Below are positions 53,030-62,055 of a stretch of DNA of 64,000 bases, one piece after another. How positions within the stretch are numbered: the stretch's first letter is position 1; every line of letters begins with the position of its first letter. The translations under genes were made by a program, and so were the position numbers. Source of the stretch: JAEWSN01 sp942493335 (GTDB lineage: Bacteria > Bacillota > Clostridia > DSM-8532); the NCBI GenBank assembly GCA_942493335.1, contig OW818693.1:310001-374000 (forward strand). Reading direction: 5' to 3'. Below the pieces are notes generated by a model. It was not told the DNA's origin. It worked only from the letters and a program-made list of their open reading frames with translations, and made no database searches.

Positions 53030-53176
53030 TGTTATAATCATGTTGCAGGGTAAGATGTATTCCTCCTTTTTCATGATATATCCCTTTATTTCATATACCG
53101 GCACCGCGATCAATCGGAATCATTATCATCATCCGGATCAGGTGCCTTTTTTTTACCCTTTTTTCACCTGTGCAAC
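53030..53176 (+). promoter_or_regulatory. Extended -10 promoter with structured leader / possible small RNA
   Basis: TGTTATAAT (53030-53038) is a perfect extended -10. The predicted RNA begins near 53045. GGGTAA (53048-53053) can pair with TTACCC (53153-53158), which overlaps the T run of a terminator hairpin inside, and GTTGCA (53042-53047) can pair with TGCAAC (53171-53176). Pairing of the outer arm would compete with the terminator tail. The RNA could be a leader that controls downstream reading into thrC, or an independent small RNA of about 110 bases. A frame from 53055 (MYSSFFMIYPFIS...) crosses the hairpin but shows no clear run of regulatory codons. Confidence 0.5.
53100..53154 (+). 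terminator. Intrinsic terminator in the 53-kb leader
   Basis: GGCACC (53100-53105) pairs with GGTGCC (53141-53146), extended by GATC (53108-53111) with GATC (53136-53139), and is followed by eight T. It lies about 55 bases after the predicted start site of the RNA and about 290 bases before thrC. Confidence 0.75.
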
Positions 53177-53233
53177 GCTTCTTCCCGGACTGACGCAAGC
53201 ACCCTTTGGAATGGGCACGGATGGCGGAATCCA

Positions 53234-53262
53234 TTGATGTTTTCTCTTGATTGCGCTATGAT
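53234..53262 (+). promoter_or_regulatory. Promoter of the thrC-hprK-murB-whiA operon
   Basis: TTGATG (53234-53239), a 17-base spacer and TATGAT (53257-53262) form a good promoter about 180 bases before thrC. The leader to the start codon is GC-rich and can fold (for example GGAACA near 53263 with TGTTCC near 53331), but no known riboswitch was recognised. Confidence 0.65.
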
Positions 53263-53444
53263 GGAACAAACCCGTCCGGCTCCGCCTGGGCCAAGGGCTG
53301 ACAGCCTGCGCAGGTTACTGAAAGCCTGTCTGTTCCAATGGCGGAACAGGAATCCTGTCGCGTCCCTTTCTGCATGCCCGGGCGGAAATCCCGAGGACCG
53401 GGCCGAATGCGGCTTGTCCGAAACCGGGGCGGTGGAGAGAATCA

Positions 53445-54974
53445 ATGCGTTATGTCAGCACAAGAGGCGGATCTCCTGCCATTTCATCCGCGGAAGCCAT
53501 CAAGACAGGCCTTGCTCCGGATGGCGGTCTTTTTGTACCGGACGGGACACCAACCCTGTCCGCCGGAGAACTGGCATCCCTGACAGACATGTCCTACCGG
53601 GAACGGGCCGTGTTCATACTTTCCCGTTTTCTCACCGATTACTCGGAACAGGAACTCACCGAGTGCGTGGACAACGCATACGGCGGTCCCCGCTTCGATC
53701 AAAACGGCGTTGCGCCGCTGGTCCATCTGGATGGCAGGCTGTCCATCATGGAACTGTGGCACGGGCCCACGTGCGCCTTCAAGGATGTCGCGCTGCAGAT
53801 TTTACCGCAATTCATGACCCGGGCCATGAAAAAGACCGGCGAGGATCGTGAAATCGTCATTCTCGTGGCCACATCCGGAGACACAGGAAAAGCTGCCATG
53901 GAAGGCTTTGCGGATGTTCCCGGCACCCGTATCGTGGTGTTCTATCCCGATGATGGCGTCAGTGAAGTGCAGAAGCGCCAGATGCTCACGCAGACAGGTG
54001 CGAACGTCCGGGTGGTCAGCGTGGAGGGGAATTTCGACGATACGCAGACAGGGGTCAAGCGCATCTTTTCCGATACGGAGCTGTCAGACGCCATGCAGCG
54101 TGGCGGCCTTGTTTTTTCATCCGCGAATTCCATCAACTGGGGGCGTCTGGTTCCGCAAATCGTCTATTACTTCTCGGCTTATGCGGATTTGTGCCGGGAA
54201 GGCCGCATCACGTGCGGAAAACCGATCAATTTTGTCGTTCCCACCGGGAACTTCGGAAACATTCTGGCAGCCTGGTACGCCCAGTCCATGGGACTTCCCG
54301 TCAACCGGCTCCTGTGCGCTTCGAATGACAACAATGTCCTGACCGACTTCATCCGCACCGGCGAGTACAATCGAAAGCGTGCATTCCACAAAACCGTTTC
54401 CCCTTCGATGGATATTCTCATCTCCAGCAATCTGGAGCGCCTTCTGTACGAGATGTCCGGCAAGGATGCAAAGCGCGTCTCTTCCTGGATGCAGTCACTT
54501 GCAACGGAGGGGGCCTATCAGGTGGGTGACGACATGCACGCCCGGATCAACCGCCTCTTTTACGGTGGATGGACCAACCGGGAGGATACGCTGGGAACCA
54601 TCAGGGAAATCTGGGAGAATCACCGATATGTGGCGGATACGCATACGGCCGTCGCACTGGATGTATACCGCAGATACCATGCGGAAACCGGGGACGGGAC
54701 GGCAACGGTGCTTGCCTCCACCGCCAGCCCGTTCAAATTCAACGACAGCGTTGTCGGCGCCCTGTTTGGTCAGACCGGGCTGGAGGGCAAGGACGAATTC
54801 GATCTGCTCGACGTTCTTTCCGAACGCACGCAATGGCCGATCCCTGCCAGCCTGGCAGGTTTGAGGGAGCGTCCCGTCCTGCATCGGGATCACTGCACGG
54901 CAGCAGGCATGTCGGAAACCGTCGTCGAATTGCTGGGTTTACGTCCGATGAAGGAAGGAGCCTCCCATGCCTGA
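53445..54974 (+). CDS. thrC: Threonine synthase
   Basis: This 509-residue PLP enzyme converts O-phosphohomoserine to threonine. The start MRYVSTRGG and LAPDGGLFVPD are typical, and the PLP lysine lies in HGPTCAFKDVALQ (near residue 111). ATSGDTGKAAMEGF and VPTGNFGNILAAWYAQSMGL (near 267) are the phosphate- and substrate-binding segments. It is the long, E. coli and yeast-like form. AGAG precedes the ATG. Its end overlaps hprK by 8 bases, so threonine synthesis is coupled to the carbon-signalling and wall genes downstream. No other threonine pathway gene is nearby. Confidence 0.94.
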   Translation: MRYVSTRGGSPAISSAEAIKTGLAPDGGLFVPDGTPTLSAGELASLTDMSYRERAVFILSRFLTDYSEQELTECVDNAYGGPRFDQNGVAPLVHLDGRLSIMELWHGPTCAFKDVALQILPQFMTRAMKKTGEDREIVILVATSGDTGKAAMEGFADVPGTRIVVFYPDDGVSEVQKRQMLTQTGANVRVVSVEGNFDDTQTGVKRIFSDTELSDAMQRGGLVFSSANSINWGRLVPQIVYYFSAYADLCREGRITCGKPINFVVPTGNFGNILAAWYAQSMGLPVNRLLCASNDNNVLTDFIRTGEYNRKRAFHKTVSPSMDILISSNLERLLYEMSGKDAKRVSSWMQSLATEGAYQVGDDMHARINRLFYGGWTNREDTLGTIREIWENHRYVADTHTAVALDVYRRYHAETGDGTATVLASTASPFKFNDSVVGALFGQTGLEGKDEFDLLDVLSERTQWPIPASLAGLRERPVLHRDHCTAAGMSETVVELLGLRPMKEGASHA

Positions 54975-55911
54975 CAGGAACAAAGTCTTTGTCCGCCTGG
55001 AAAAGCTGGTGCGTGATTGCGGTCTGGAAACCCTTGCCTGTGCGGAACGGGTCGGAGAAATCAACATCGCCTCGACGGACATCAACCGTCCCGGGCTTCA
55101 GTTGACAGGGTTTTTCGATTATTTCGGGAATGACCGGGTGCAGGTCATCGGCAAGGTCGAGATGACCTATCTGGACCAACTGGATTCCCAGTCCCGCTAT
55201 GATGCGCTGTATGGGCTTTTCAGCCGCAATGTTCCCTGCGTGGTGCTTGCGCGCGGCATGGAACCTCATCCTGAAATGCTGGAACTTGCGAAACAGTTCA
55301 GCACACCGCTTTTCCGCACGGCAGAAGTGACGACCCGGTTCTCCAGCAATCTCATCTCCATCCTGAATACCGAACTTGCACCCATGGAGACGAAGCATGC
55401 CGAACTCGTCGAGGTGTATGGCGAAGGTGTCCTCATCCTGGGGGAAAGTGGCGTCGGAAAATCCGAAACCGCGCTGGAGCTTGTAAAACGCGGTCATCGT
55501 CTCGTGGCGGACGATCTGACCGAAATCCGCCGGGTATCCAGCAAGACACTCGTCGGAACCGCGCCGGAGATCATCCGGCATCTCATCGAAATCCGGGGGA
55601 TCGGCATTCTCGACGTGAAGCAGCTGTACGGGATCGGGTCCGTCAAGATGACGGAGAGCATCAACCTGATCGTGAACATGGAACTGTGGAATTCCGCCAA
55701 GCAGTATGAACGCCTCGGCATGGACGAGCAATACACCGAGATTCTCGGCATCCGGGTGCCGTCCCTGACCATTCCGGTGCGGCCGGGCCGAAACCTGGCC
55801 ATCATCATCGAAGTGGCCGCCATGAACAATCGTCAGAAGAAAATGGGCTACAATGCCGCGCAGGTGTTCTCCCAACGGATCAGCATGCAGCAGGGGCTGC
55901 CGGCGGAATGA
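54967..55911 (+). CDS. hprK: HPr kinase/phosphorylase
   Basis: The 314-residue bifunctional enzyme phosphorylates and dephosphorylates Ser46 of HPr, the switch for carbon catabolite control in Firmicutes. The N-terminal domain (about 1-130) is of normal length. The P-loop GESGVGKSETALELVKRG starts near residue 158, and the family signature IEIRGIGILDVKQLYG lies near 205. AAGGAG sits inside the end of thrC just before the ATG. The HPr gene itself is not in the window. Confidence 0.95.
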   Translation: MPDRNKVFVRLEKLVRDCGLETLACAERVGEINIASTDINRPGLQLTGFFDYFGNDRVQVIGKVEMTYLDQLDSQSRYDALYGLFSRNVPCVVLARGMEPHPEMLELAKQFSTPLFRTAEVTTRFSSNLISILNTELAPMETKHAELVEVYGEGVLILGESGVGKSETALELVKRGHRLVADDLTEIRRVSSKTLVGTAPEIIRHLIEIRGIGILDVKQLYGIGSVKMTESINLIVNMELWNSAKQYERLGMDEQYTEILGIRVPSLTIPVRPGRNLAIIIEVAAMNNRQKKMGYNAAQVFSQRISMQQGLPAE

Positions 55912-55941
55912 TCCTTGCCGGAGCCATGGGGGAAGTTGATT

Positions 55942-56880
55942 TTGACCGAACAGATGAAACAGAGGGTCCTCAATGAATTGATCCGGTTGGTCGGGGATTC
56001 CTCCGTCCGGACGGACCTGGACATGAAAAGCCGAACTTCCATGCGGGTGGGAGGAAAGGTGGATTTCTTCGTTGAAATTCCCGATATGGCAGCCCTTGCC
56101 GCTGTCCTGCGATTCGTTCATGGACAAAAGGTGCCGCATGCCCTTATCGGAAACGGTTCGAACCTGATCGTGGCGGATGAGGGATATCAGGGGGTCCTGC
56201 TGCATCTGGCATCCGGAGTTTCCCGCATCACTGTTCTGGCGGATGGACTGGAGGCGGAGGCCGGTTCTCTGCTTGCCACCGTTTCCCGCGTCGCATTGGA
56301 AAACGGATTCACCGGGCTGGAGTTTGCTTCTGGCATACCGGGCAGTCTGGGCGGCGCAGTGGCCATGAATGCAGGGGCGTATGGCCGCGAAATGCAGGAT
56401 GTCGTCGTGACGACATCCTGTCTGGACGATGCAGGCGAACCCCGCATTCTGAACGGGTCCGAGCATGATTTTGGTTACAGGCACAGCCGGATCCAGACAG
56501 AAGGTCTTGTGGCCGTTTCCTCGCGGCTCAGGCTTGACCGCGGAGATCCGGAAGTCATTCGGGCGCTGATGCGCGAACTGGCGGGAAAACGCTCGGACAG
56601 GCAGCCGCTCAATCTGCCAAGCGCGGGAAGCACCTTCAAGCGTCCAACCGGCTATTTTACCGGAAAGCTCATCGAAGACTGCGGACTGAAGGGAATGCGG
56701 GTCGGCGGTGCGCAGGTTTCCGAAAAGCATGCGGGTTTCATCGTGAATACGGGCAATGCGACGGCGGACGATGTGGTGCAGCTGGTCCGTCTGATCCGGG
56801 AAACCGTACGCCGGGAGACCGGCGTGGTCCTGGAACCGGAAGTGAAGTTGCTCAAGGGGGATAGTCCATGCAGTTTCTGA
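55942..56880 (+). CDS. murB: UDP-N-acetylenolpyruvoylglucosamine reductase
   Basis: The 312-residue FAD enzyme reduces UDP-GlcNAc-enolpyruvate to UDP-MurNAc for peptidoglycan. FAD-binding segments are VPHALIGNGSNLIVAD and SGIPGSLGGAVAMNAGAYG. The substrate side has LPSAGSTFKRP with the catalytic Ser, and the C-terminal Glu is in VLEPEVKLL. The start is taken as a TTG at 55942 with GGGGGAAG upstream; a TTG at 55915 and an ATG at 55954 are also in frame. Its end overlaps rapZ by 13 bases. Confidence 0.94.
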   Translation: MTEQMKQRVLNELIRLVGDSSVRTDLDMKSRTSMRVGGKVDFFVEIPDMAALAAVLRFVHGQKVPHALIGNGSNLIVADEGYQGVLLHLASGVSRITVLADGLEAEAGSLLATVSRVALENGFTGLEFASGIPGSLGGAVAMNAGAYGREMQDVVVTTSCLDDAGEPRILNGSEHDFGYRHSRIQTEGLVAVSSRLRLDRGDPEVIRALMRELAGKRSDRQPLNLPSAGSTFKRPTGYFTGKLIEDCGLKGMRVGGAQVSEKHAGFIVNTGNATADDVVQLVRLIRETVRRETGVVLEPEVKLLKGDSPCSF

Positions 56881-57740
56881 TCATCACCGGCATGTCCGGG
56901 GCAGGCAAAAGCCAATGTGTGAAGTTTTTCGAGGACATCGGCTTCTATTGCGTCGACAATCTTCCACCATCCCTGATTCCCACGTTTGCGGTACTGAGCC
57001 GGCAATCCGGGAAAATGGACAAGATAGCGCTGATCGTCGATATTCGGGGCGGCGATATGTTCCAGGAATTGTTTCCTTCCCTCGAACAGCTGCTTCTTTT
57101 GGAAATCCACTACAAGATCCTGTTTTTGGATTCAAACGATGGCGTGCTCATCAAACGGTTCAAGGAGACACGACGTATGCATCCGCTTGCGCCGGATGGC
57201 CGCGTTCAGGATGGCATCACCCGGGAACGGGAAATCCTGATGCCTGTCCGGGCCCGTGCGGACTACATTCTGGACACTTCCAACATGCTGCCGAGGCAGC
57301 TTCGGGAGGAAATAATCAAATTGTTCGTGGAAGGCCGCTCGCACAGCAACCTGACGGTGAATGTGCGGTCTTTCGGTTTCAAGTACGGCATTCCGCTGGA
57401 TGCGGACCTTGTGTTCGATGTGCGGTTCATCCCGAATCCATACTACATTGATGTTCTCAAACCCCTTACCGGTATGGACGCAGCGGTTTCCGAGTACGTG
57501 ATGGCGCAGCAGGAAAGCAGGACTTTCCTCGACAAGCTGATGGACATGGTCTCCTTCCTGCTTCCGCTCTACGTGAAGGAGGGAAAGTCGCAACTGGTGG
57601 TCGCCATCGGTTGCACGGGGGGCAAGCATCGATCCGTGACCCTTGCCTGCAAGCTGGCCGGACTGCTGGAATCCATGGATGCGACGGTGGTTCTGGAGCA
57701 TCGGGATATTGACCGGGATGCGAAGGCGGCCGGCCAATGA
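56868..57740 (+). CDS. rapZ: RNase adapter / nucleotide-binding protein RapZ (YvcJ)
   Basis: The 290-residue protein has an N-terminal P-loop GMSGAGKSQ followed by ALEDIG-like EDIGFYCVDNLPPSLI. The C-terminal domain has SFGFKYGIPLDADLVFDVRF and ends with IGCTGGKHRSVTLACKLA. In enterobacteria the family guides RNase E to glmZ and senses amino-sugar precursors; in Bacillus the YvcJ homologue hydrolyses GTP and affects competence. AGGGGA lies before the ATG. It stands in the conserved rapZ-yvcK-whiA order. Confidence 0.95.
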   Translation: MQFLIITGMSGAGKSQCVKFFEDIGFYCVDNLPPSLIPTFAVLSRQSGKMDKIALIVDIRGGDMFQELFPSLEQLLLLEIHYKILFLDSNDGVLIKRFKETRRMHPLAPDGRVQDGITREREILMPVRARADYILDTSNMLPRQLREEIIKLFVEGRSHSNLTVNVRSFGFKYGIPLDADLVFDVRFIPNPYYIDVLKPLTGMDAAVSEYVMAQQESRTFLDKLMDMVSFLLPLYVKEGKSQLVVAIGCTGGKHRSVTLACKLAGLLESMDATVVLEHRDIDRDAKAAGQ

Positions 57741-58993
57741 TGGCGTTGAAGTGGTTCCGCATCGGCTTTCGTTTTCGGAAATGGCTGGCAGGCGCGCTGG
57801 TCGGCGCAGTGCTTCTCCTGCTTTCTGTCGGAACCCTGCTGAAGGACATCGCCGTAGGTCCTTACCAGATTGGCATCGCTGTCGTTCTTGCCCTCGGTGG
57901 CATCGTCAGCATCGGGATCTGTCTCCGAACCATCCTTCTGAAATTTCTCCATGTGTATCCCACCGGCATCTATAAAAAGCCGGAGAACATCACGGAAATC
58001 AGAGATGTCCTTTATCGCCGGAAGGTGCTTTCCAATGGGCCGCGCATTGTGGTGATCGGCGGCGGTACCGGGATTTCCACGATGCTCCGTGGCTTGAAGA
58101 AATACAGCAGCAACATCACGGCCGTCATCACGGTGGCGGACGACGGCGGCGGATCCGGCGTCCTGCGTGAGGATCTGGGCATGGTGGCGCCAGGGGACAT
58201 CCGGAACTGCATCATGGCCCTCGCAGAAACCGAATCCGTCATGGAACGGCTTTTACAGTACCGCTTCCCGGAAGGACGGCTGAAGGGCCAAAGCTTCGGC
58301 AATCTTTTTCTTGCCGCCATGAACGGCATTTCCGACAATTTCGAACAGGCTGTCCGATACACAGGGGAGGTACTGGCCGTCACGGGGCGGGTATTGCCGG
58401 TCACCGAGCAGGATGTCCGTCTGATCGCCGATCTGGAGGATGGGACGGAAATTGTCGGTGAATCGAATATCGGGCATCATCACCTGACACACCCTGGCCG
58501 TATCACAGGCATTCGCTTGGACAAGAAGGATGTCAAGCCTTTGAAACTCGTTTTGGAAGCCATCCATGAAGCGGATCTCATTGTCCTTGGCCCGGGAAGC
58601 TTGTATACAAGCATCATCCCGAATCTTCTCGTGGATGGGGTGTCGGAGGCCGTCACGGAATCCCATGCGGCGAAAATCTATGTCTGCAATGTCATGACGC
58701 AGCCCGGAGAAACCGATGGATACAGTGTTTCGGAGCATGTCAGGGCGATCTGGGACAGTGCCGGAGACGATTTGTTCCAGTATTGTCTGGTCAACAGCGG
58801 TGAAGTGCATGATTCCGTTTTGGATCGATACCGGCAGGATGGCGCGGATCTGGTGATGGTTGATCTATCAAGGTTGAAAAAGATGGGTATAAGACTCGTG
58901 GAGAGTGATCTCGTTGAAATCCGGGACCGGTATGTCCGACATGATCCGGACAAACTGGCACAGGCGGTGATGGACATTCTCCGGGTCCACTGA
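57737..58993 (+). CDS. yvcK: Gluconeogenesis / cell-shape factor YvcK (CofD-like)
   Basis: The 418-residue protein has two N-terminal membrane helices (about 15-35 and 45-65), then the CofD-type Rossmann domain with IGGGTGISTMLRGLK (near 108), ADDGGGSGVLRE (near 134) and LGPGSLYTSIIPNLL (near 285). YvcK binds UDP-sugars and links carbon supply to wall synthesis and cell shape. The N-terminal membrane part is present in many clostridial copies but absent in Bacillus. The ATG overlaps the rapZ stop as ATGA. Confidence 0.93.
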   Translation: MMALKWFRIGFRFRKWLAGALVGAVLLLLSVGTLLKDIAVGPYQIGIAVVLALGGIVSIGICLRTILLKFLHVYPTGIYKKPENITEIRDVLYRRKVLSNGPRIVVIGGGTGISTMLRGLKKYSSNITAVITVADDGGGSGVLREDLGMVAPGDIRNCIMALAETESVMERLLQYRFPEGRLKGQSFGNLFLAAMNGISDNFEQAVRYTGEVLAVTGRVLPVTEQDVRLIADLEDGTEIVGESNIGHHHLTHPGRITGIRLDKKDVKPLKLVLEAIHEADLIVLGPGSLYTSIIPNLLVDGVSEAVTESHAAKIYVCNVMTQPGETDGYSVSEHVRAIWDSAGDDLFQYCLVNSGEVHDSVLDRYRQDGADLVMVDLSRLKKMGIRLVESDLVEIRDRYVRHDPDKLAQAVMDILRVH

Positions 58994-59045
58994 CTTGATT
59001 GGCGGGAAGCCCTGTGCGGTTCCGCCTGGGAGAGCGGGTGTTGCC

Positions 59046-61082
59046 ATGAAATTCGGACCTTCCGCCTGGCGGACACCGGAAGCCGGTCTGCAGCGCGAAT
59101 GGCTGATCACGAACGGGCTTGGCGGGTATGCCTCCACATCGGTGACCGGCGCAAACAACCGACGGTACCATGGTTTGCTCATTGCGGCGCCCTCCCAGGG
59201 CAACGAGCGTCAGTTCGTCCTTTCCCAGATATCGGAGACCGTCGTGTCCGAAAACAATTACCGCACCTTGTTGTCCTTTCATACGCGGGATCAGGATTAC
59301 CGGGGAGAGGAATGCCTCCAGCAGTTCGAATGGAACGGTATGCCCGTCTGGCATTACCGGATCGGTTCCCTTTCCGTGGAAAAGCAGGTCGTGCTGGTAT
59401 ATGGACAAAATCTGACCGTGGTCCGTTACCGTTTCGAAAACGGCGAGGAGCCGGTTTCCTTTCACATGACACCACTCGTCAACTACCGGAGTCACCATTT
59501 CCTCACCTATAACCAGTATGCGCAATATGAGGTGGATTTCAATGGCCGCGAAATGGAGATCCATCCCTTCGGCGCGTCCGACATCATTCGGATTTCCTGC
59601 ACAGATGGACAGGTTGTTCGACGGGAAAGAACCTATTTTTACAACATGGATTATCCGCTGGAGCGAGAACGCGGGTATCCCGCCACGGAAGACCATTTCA
59701 TTCCAGGATATTATGAAATCCATCTGGAGCCGGGCGCAATACGTGTTGTCACGCTCGCGGTCTCCCTGAACGAAAGCCTCGACGGGGTGGATGCGGACGC
59801 ATGCATCCGGGCGGAAACGGCGCGTCTGGCCGGGCTTCCGTTTCACAGCCAGTACCGGGATCCCTTCGTGCATTCCCTCGCGCAGGCGGCGGACCAGCTG
59901 ATCGTACGGAACATGAAATCCAGCGGTGAAGTCTCCCTCATCGCGGGGTATCCCTGGATCGGTCCCTGGGGGCGGGATTCCTTGATCGCCTTGCCAGGCC
60001 TGCTGTTGAAGTCGAAAAGATACCGTGATGCTGCAGGATTGATAAAGGATATTGCCTCGAACATCCGGCAGGGTCTGCTGGCCAATCCGCTGCTTCCGGA
60101 AATCAAGTTTTCGACGGATTCGGCGGCGGACGGTCCGCTATGGTTGTTTGAAATCCTTTACCGTTACCATCAGGAAACCGGAGATGAAGAACTGGTCCGG
60201 TCCCTGATGCCCATTCTGGAAGAAACATTCCGGGAGCATGCGTTGTGCAGGATTCGCGGAATGCTCATGGCAGACGACGGCATGCTGGAAATCACGGATG
60301 GGAATGCGCCGCTTACCTGGATGAACGCAAGGATCGGGAACTGGGTGGTGACACCCCGGACCGGCAAGGTTGTCGAGATCAATGCCCTGTGGTACAATGC
60401 GTTGCGGGTGCTGGATGCCTTTCGAAAACTCTCCGGCGCGCCGTCGGATGCCGGTTCGGGTTCAACGGAAGATGCGGACCATGAATGTCTGACGCTTCCA
60501 GATCCTGCCGAACTGGCGGAACGGATCAATATGCATTTCCCAACCGTGTTCTGGAACGATGCGGGAAAATGTCTGTTTGATACGGTCGGTGGCCCGGAAC
60601 CGGACGATCATCTGCGTCCGAACCAGATCCTGGCCATGTCCCTGTCCTTCCCGGTCCTGGAGGGGAATCTTGCCAGACAGAGTTTGGAAACCGTATACCT
60701 GGCCCTTTACACGCCGATCGGCTTTCGGAGTCTGCCCGTCACGCATAATCAGTTTCGGGCGCAATATACAGGAGACCAGTACGCACGTGAAGGTGCCATG
60801 CATCAGGGGACGGTCTGGCCCTGGCTGATTGGCCCGTTTGCGACCGCCTGGCGCAAAAACCATGCAGGGGATCCCAACCTTCTTCGATTTCTACAGGAGT
60901 TGTTCCGGCCGCTCGAAGATCATTTGGGCGACGGTTGCCTGGGAAGCATCACGGAAGTGGCGGACGGTCAATTCCCACATGAGCCGCGTGGCTGCATCTC
61001 CCAGGCATGGAGCGTGGGTGAGGTGCTCCGGTCCTACATCGAGGATGTGCTTCCGTTGCTGGAGTCATCCGGGGAACCATGA
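59046..61082 (+). CDS. Glycogen debranching enzyme (amylo-alpha-1,6-glucosidase, GH133 type)
   Basis: The 678-residue protein has the archaeal/bacterial GDE N-terminal domain (REWLITNGLGGYASTSVTGA, NNRRYHGLLIAA) and a C-terminal (alpha/alpha)6 barrel. The barrel includes IAGYPWIGPWGRDSLIALPG (near 300), WMNARIGNWVVTPRTGKVVE (near 423) and HQGTVWPWLIGP (near 600). It removes alpha-1,6 branches from glycogen-like glucans in the cytoplasm. The ATG at 59046 is used because the family N-terminus starts there; a TTG at 58995 is in frame. It stands between yvcK and whiA, which normally adjoin each other, and no other glycogen gene is in the window. Confidence 0.9.
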   Translation: MKFGPSAWRTPEAGLQREWLITNGLGGYASTSVTGANNRRYHGLLIAAPSQGNERQFVLSQISETVVSENNYRTLLSFHTRDQDYRGEECLQQFEWNGMPVWHYRIGSLSVEKQVVLVYGQNLTVVRYRFENGEEPVSFHMTPLVNYRSHHFLTYNQYAQYEVDFNGREMEIHPFGASDIIRISCTDGQVVRRERTYFYNMDYPLERERGYPATEDHFIPGYYEIHLEPGAIRVVTLAVSLNESLDGVDADACIRAETARLAGLPFHSQYRDPFVHSLAQAADQLIVRNMKSSGEVSLIAGYPWIGPWGRDSLIALPGLLLKSKRYRDAAGLIKDIASNIRQGLLANPLLPEIKFSTDSAADGPLWLFEILYRYHQETGDEELVRSLMPILEETFREHALCRIRGMLMADDGMLEITDGNAPLTWMNARIGNWVVTPRTGKVVEINALWYNALRVLDAFRKLSGAPSDAGSGSTEDADHECLTLPDPAELAERINMHFPTVFWNDAGKCLFDTVGGPEPDDHLRPNQILAMSLSFPVLEGNLARQSLETVYLALYTPIGFRSLPVTHNQFRAQYTGDQYAREGAMHQGTVWPWLIGPFATAWRKNHAGDPNLLRFLQELFRPLEDHLGDGCLGSITEVADGQFPHEPRGCISQAWSVGEVLRSYIEDVLPLLESSGEP

Positions 61083-61110
61083 ACATTGCTTGTATCAGGA
61101 GGAAGACAGA

Positions 61111-62055
61111 TTGTCCTTTTCGTCCAGTGTCAAGGAAGAAATCTCCCGCATGGAGGAAGCGCATCCGTGTTGCCGGAAAAGCGAACTGATCGCCATGTTG
61201 CGCTGTGGTCTGTGCCTGCGGCGTGTCGCTGATCAGACACGTCTTCTTTTCGTTTCTGAAAATGCCGCGCTTTCACGGCATGTGTTTTCAGCCGTCAAGG
61301 AGTTGTACAAGAGTGGTCCGGAAGTCGTCATGCTCAAGACACACCGATTTCATGACCACGCCGTGTACCGGTTGGATTTTTCGGCCCTGACGGCTGAATA
61401 TGACCGCAAGGGGCTTCTTCACAACTGCGGCATCATCGTCGAAGGCGAACAGCTTCATTACCTGCCCTGGCAGCCGAAATCACGCTGTTGCCGCCGTGCA
61501 TTCCTGCGCGGATGCTTTCTTGCATGCGGATCCATTTCCGACCCGGATCGTTCCTATCACCTGGAGATTTCCGTCCCCCATGAGACGGTTCTGGGAGAGT
61601 TCCAATCGGTCCTTCATGAGTTTGGGATCGACGCGAAGGATATCGTCCGGAAAGGGCATTTGCTTGCCTATCTGAAGGAAGGGCAGGAAATCGTGGACTT
61701 TCTGAACATCGTCGGCGCCCACGGGTCCCTGATGCAGCTTGAGAACATTCGCATCATGAAGGATATGCGCAATCAGGTCAATCGCATCGTCAACTGCGAA
61801 ACGGCCAATCTGGAGAAAACCGTGAACGCATCCTTCCGGCAGGTGGATCAGATTCGTTTTCTGGACAGTCATGTCGGTCTGGATTCGTTGCCGGACGGTC
61901 TGCGGGAAGTTGCCCGTCTTCGTCTGGAACACGCGGAGGTATCCCTGCAGGAATTGGGGGAGATGCTCAACCCTGTCCTGACGAAATCCGGTGTCAATCA
62001 TCGCCTGCGAAAATTGGAGCAACTTGCGGCGAAAGAACGGGAGAAATTCCTGTGA
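61111..62055 (+). CDS. whiA: DNA-binding protein WhiA
   Basis: The 314-residue protein has the WhiA layout: SFSSSVKEEISR at the start, a degenerate LAGLIDADG homing-endonuclease domain (CCRRAFLRGCFLACGSISDP, near 130) and a C-terminal helix-turn-helix (SLQELGEMLNPVLTKSGVNH, RLRKLEQLA). WhiA is a sporulation regulator in actinomycetes and affects division and chromosome segregation in Bacillus. The start is TTG at 61111 with AGGAGG 8 bases upstream, which is why an ATG-based reading misses the correct start. Its stop overlaps the next start (GTGA). Confidence 0.94.
   Translation: MSFSSSVKEEISRMEEAHPCCRKSELIAMLRCGLCLRRVADQTRLLFVSENAALSRHVFSAVKELYKSGPEVVMLKTHRFHDHAVYRLDFSALTAEYDRKGLLHNCGIIVEGEQLHYLPWQPKSRCCRRAFLRGCFLACGSISDPDRSYHLEISVPHETVLGEFQSVLHEFGIDAKDIVRKGHLLAYLKEGQEIVDFLNIVGAHGSLMQLENIRIMKDMRNQVNRIVNCETANLEKTVNASFRQVDQIRFLDSHVGLDSLPDGLREVARLRLEHAEVSLQELGEMLNPVLTKSGVNHRLRKLEQLAAKEREKFL

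Noticed and set aside
53100..53154. T-box riboswitch, because GGCACCGCG resembles the T-box core GGNACCGCG
   Set aside because: Only about 60 bases lie between the predicted start site and this element, too few for the specifier stem, and no AG bulge or other stem I motifs were seen. Treated as an unclassified leader instead.
53055..53237. Leader peptide with His- and Phe-rich stretches (NHYHHP, VPFFYPFF)
   Set aside because: The Phe codons come from the terminator T run, and the frame continues far past the hairpin. There is no cluster of Thr codons as expected ahead of thrC.
60829..61110. Upstream extension of the whiA frame into the debranching gene
   Set aside because: The extension is out-of-frame shadow sequence; AGGAGG before the TTG at 61111 and the conserved WhiA N-terminus define the start.
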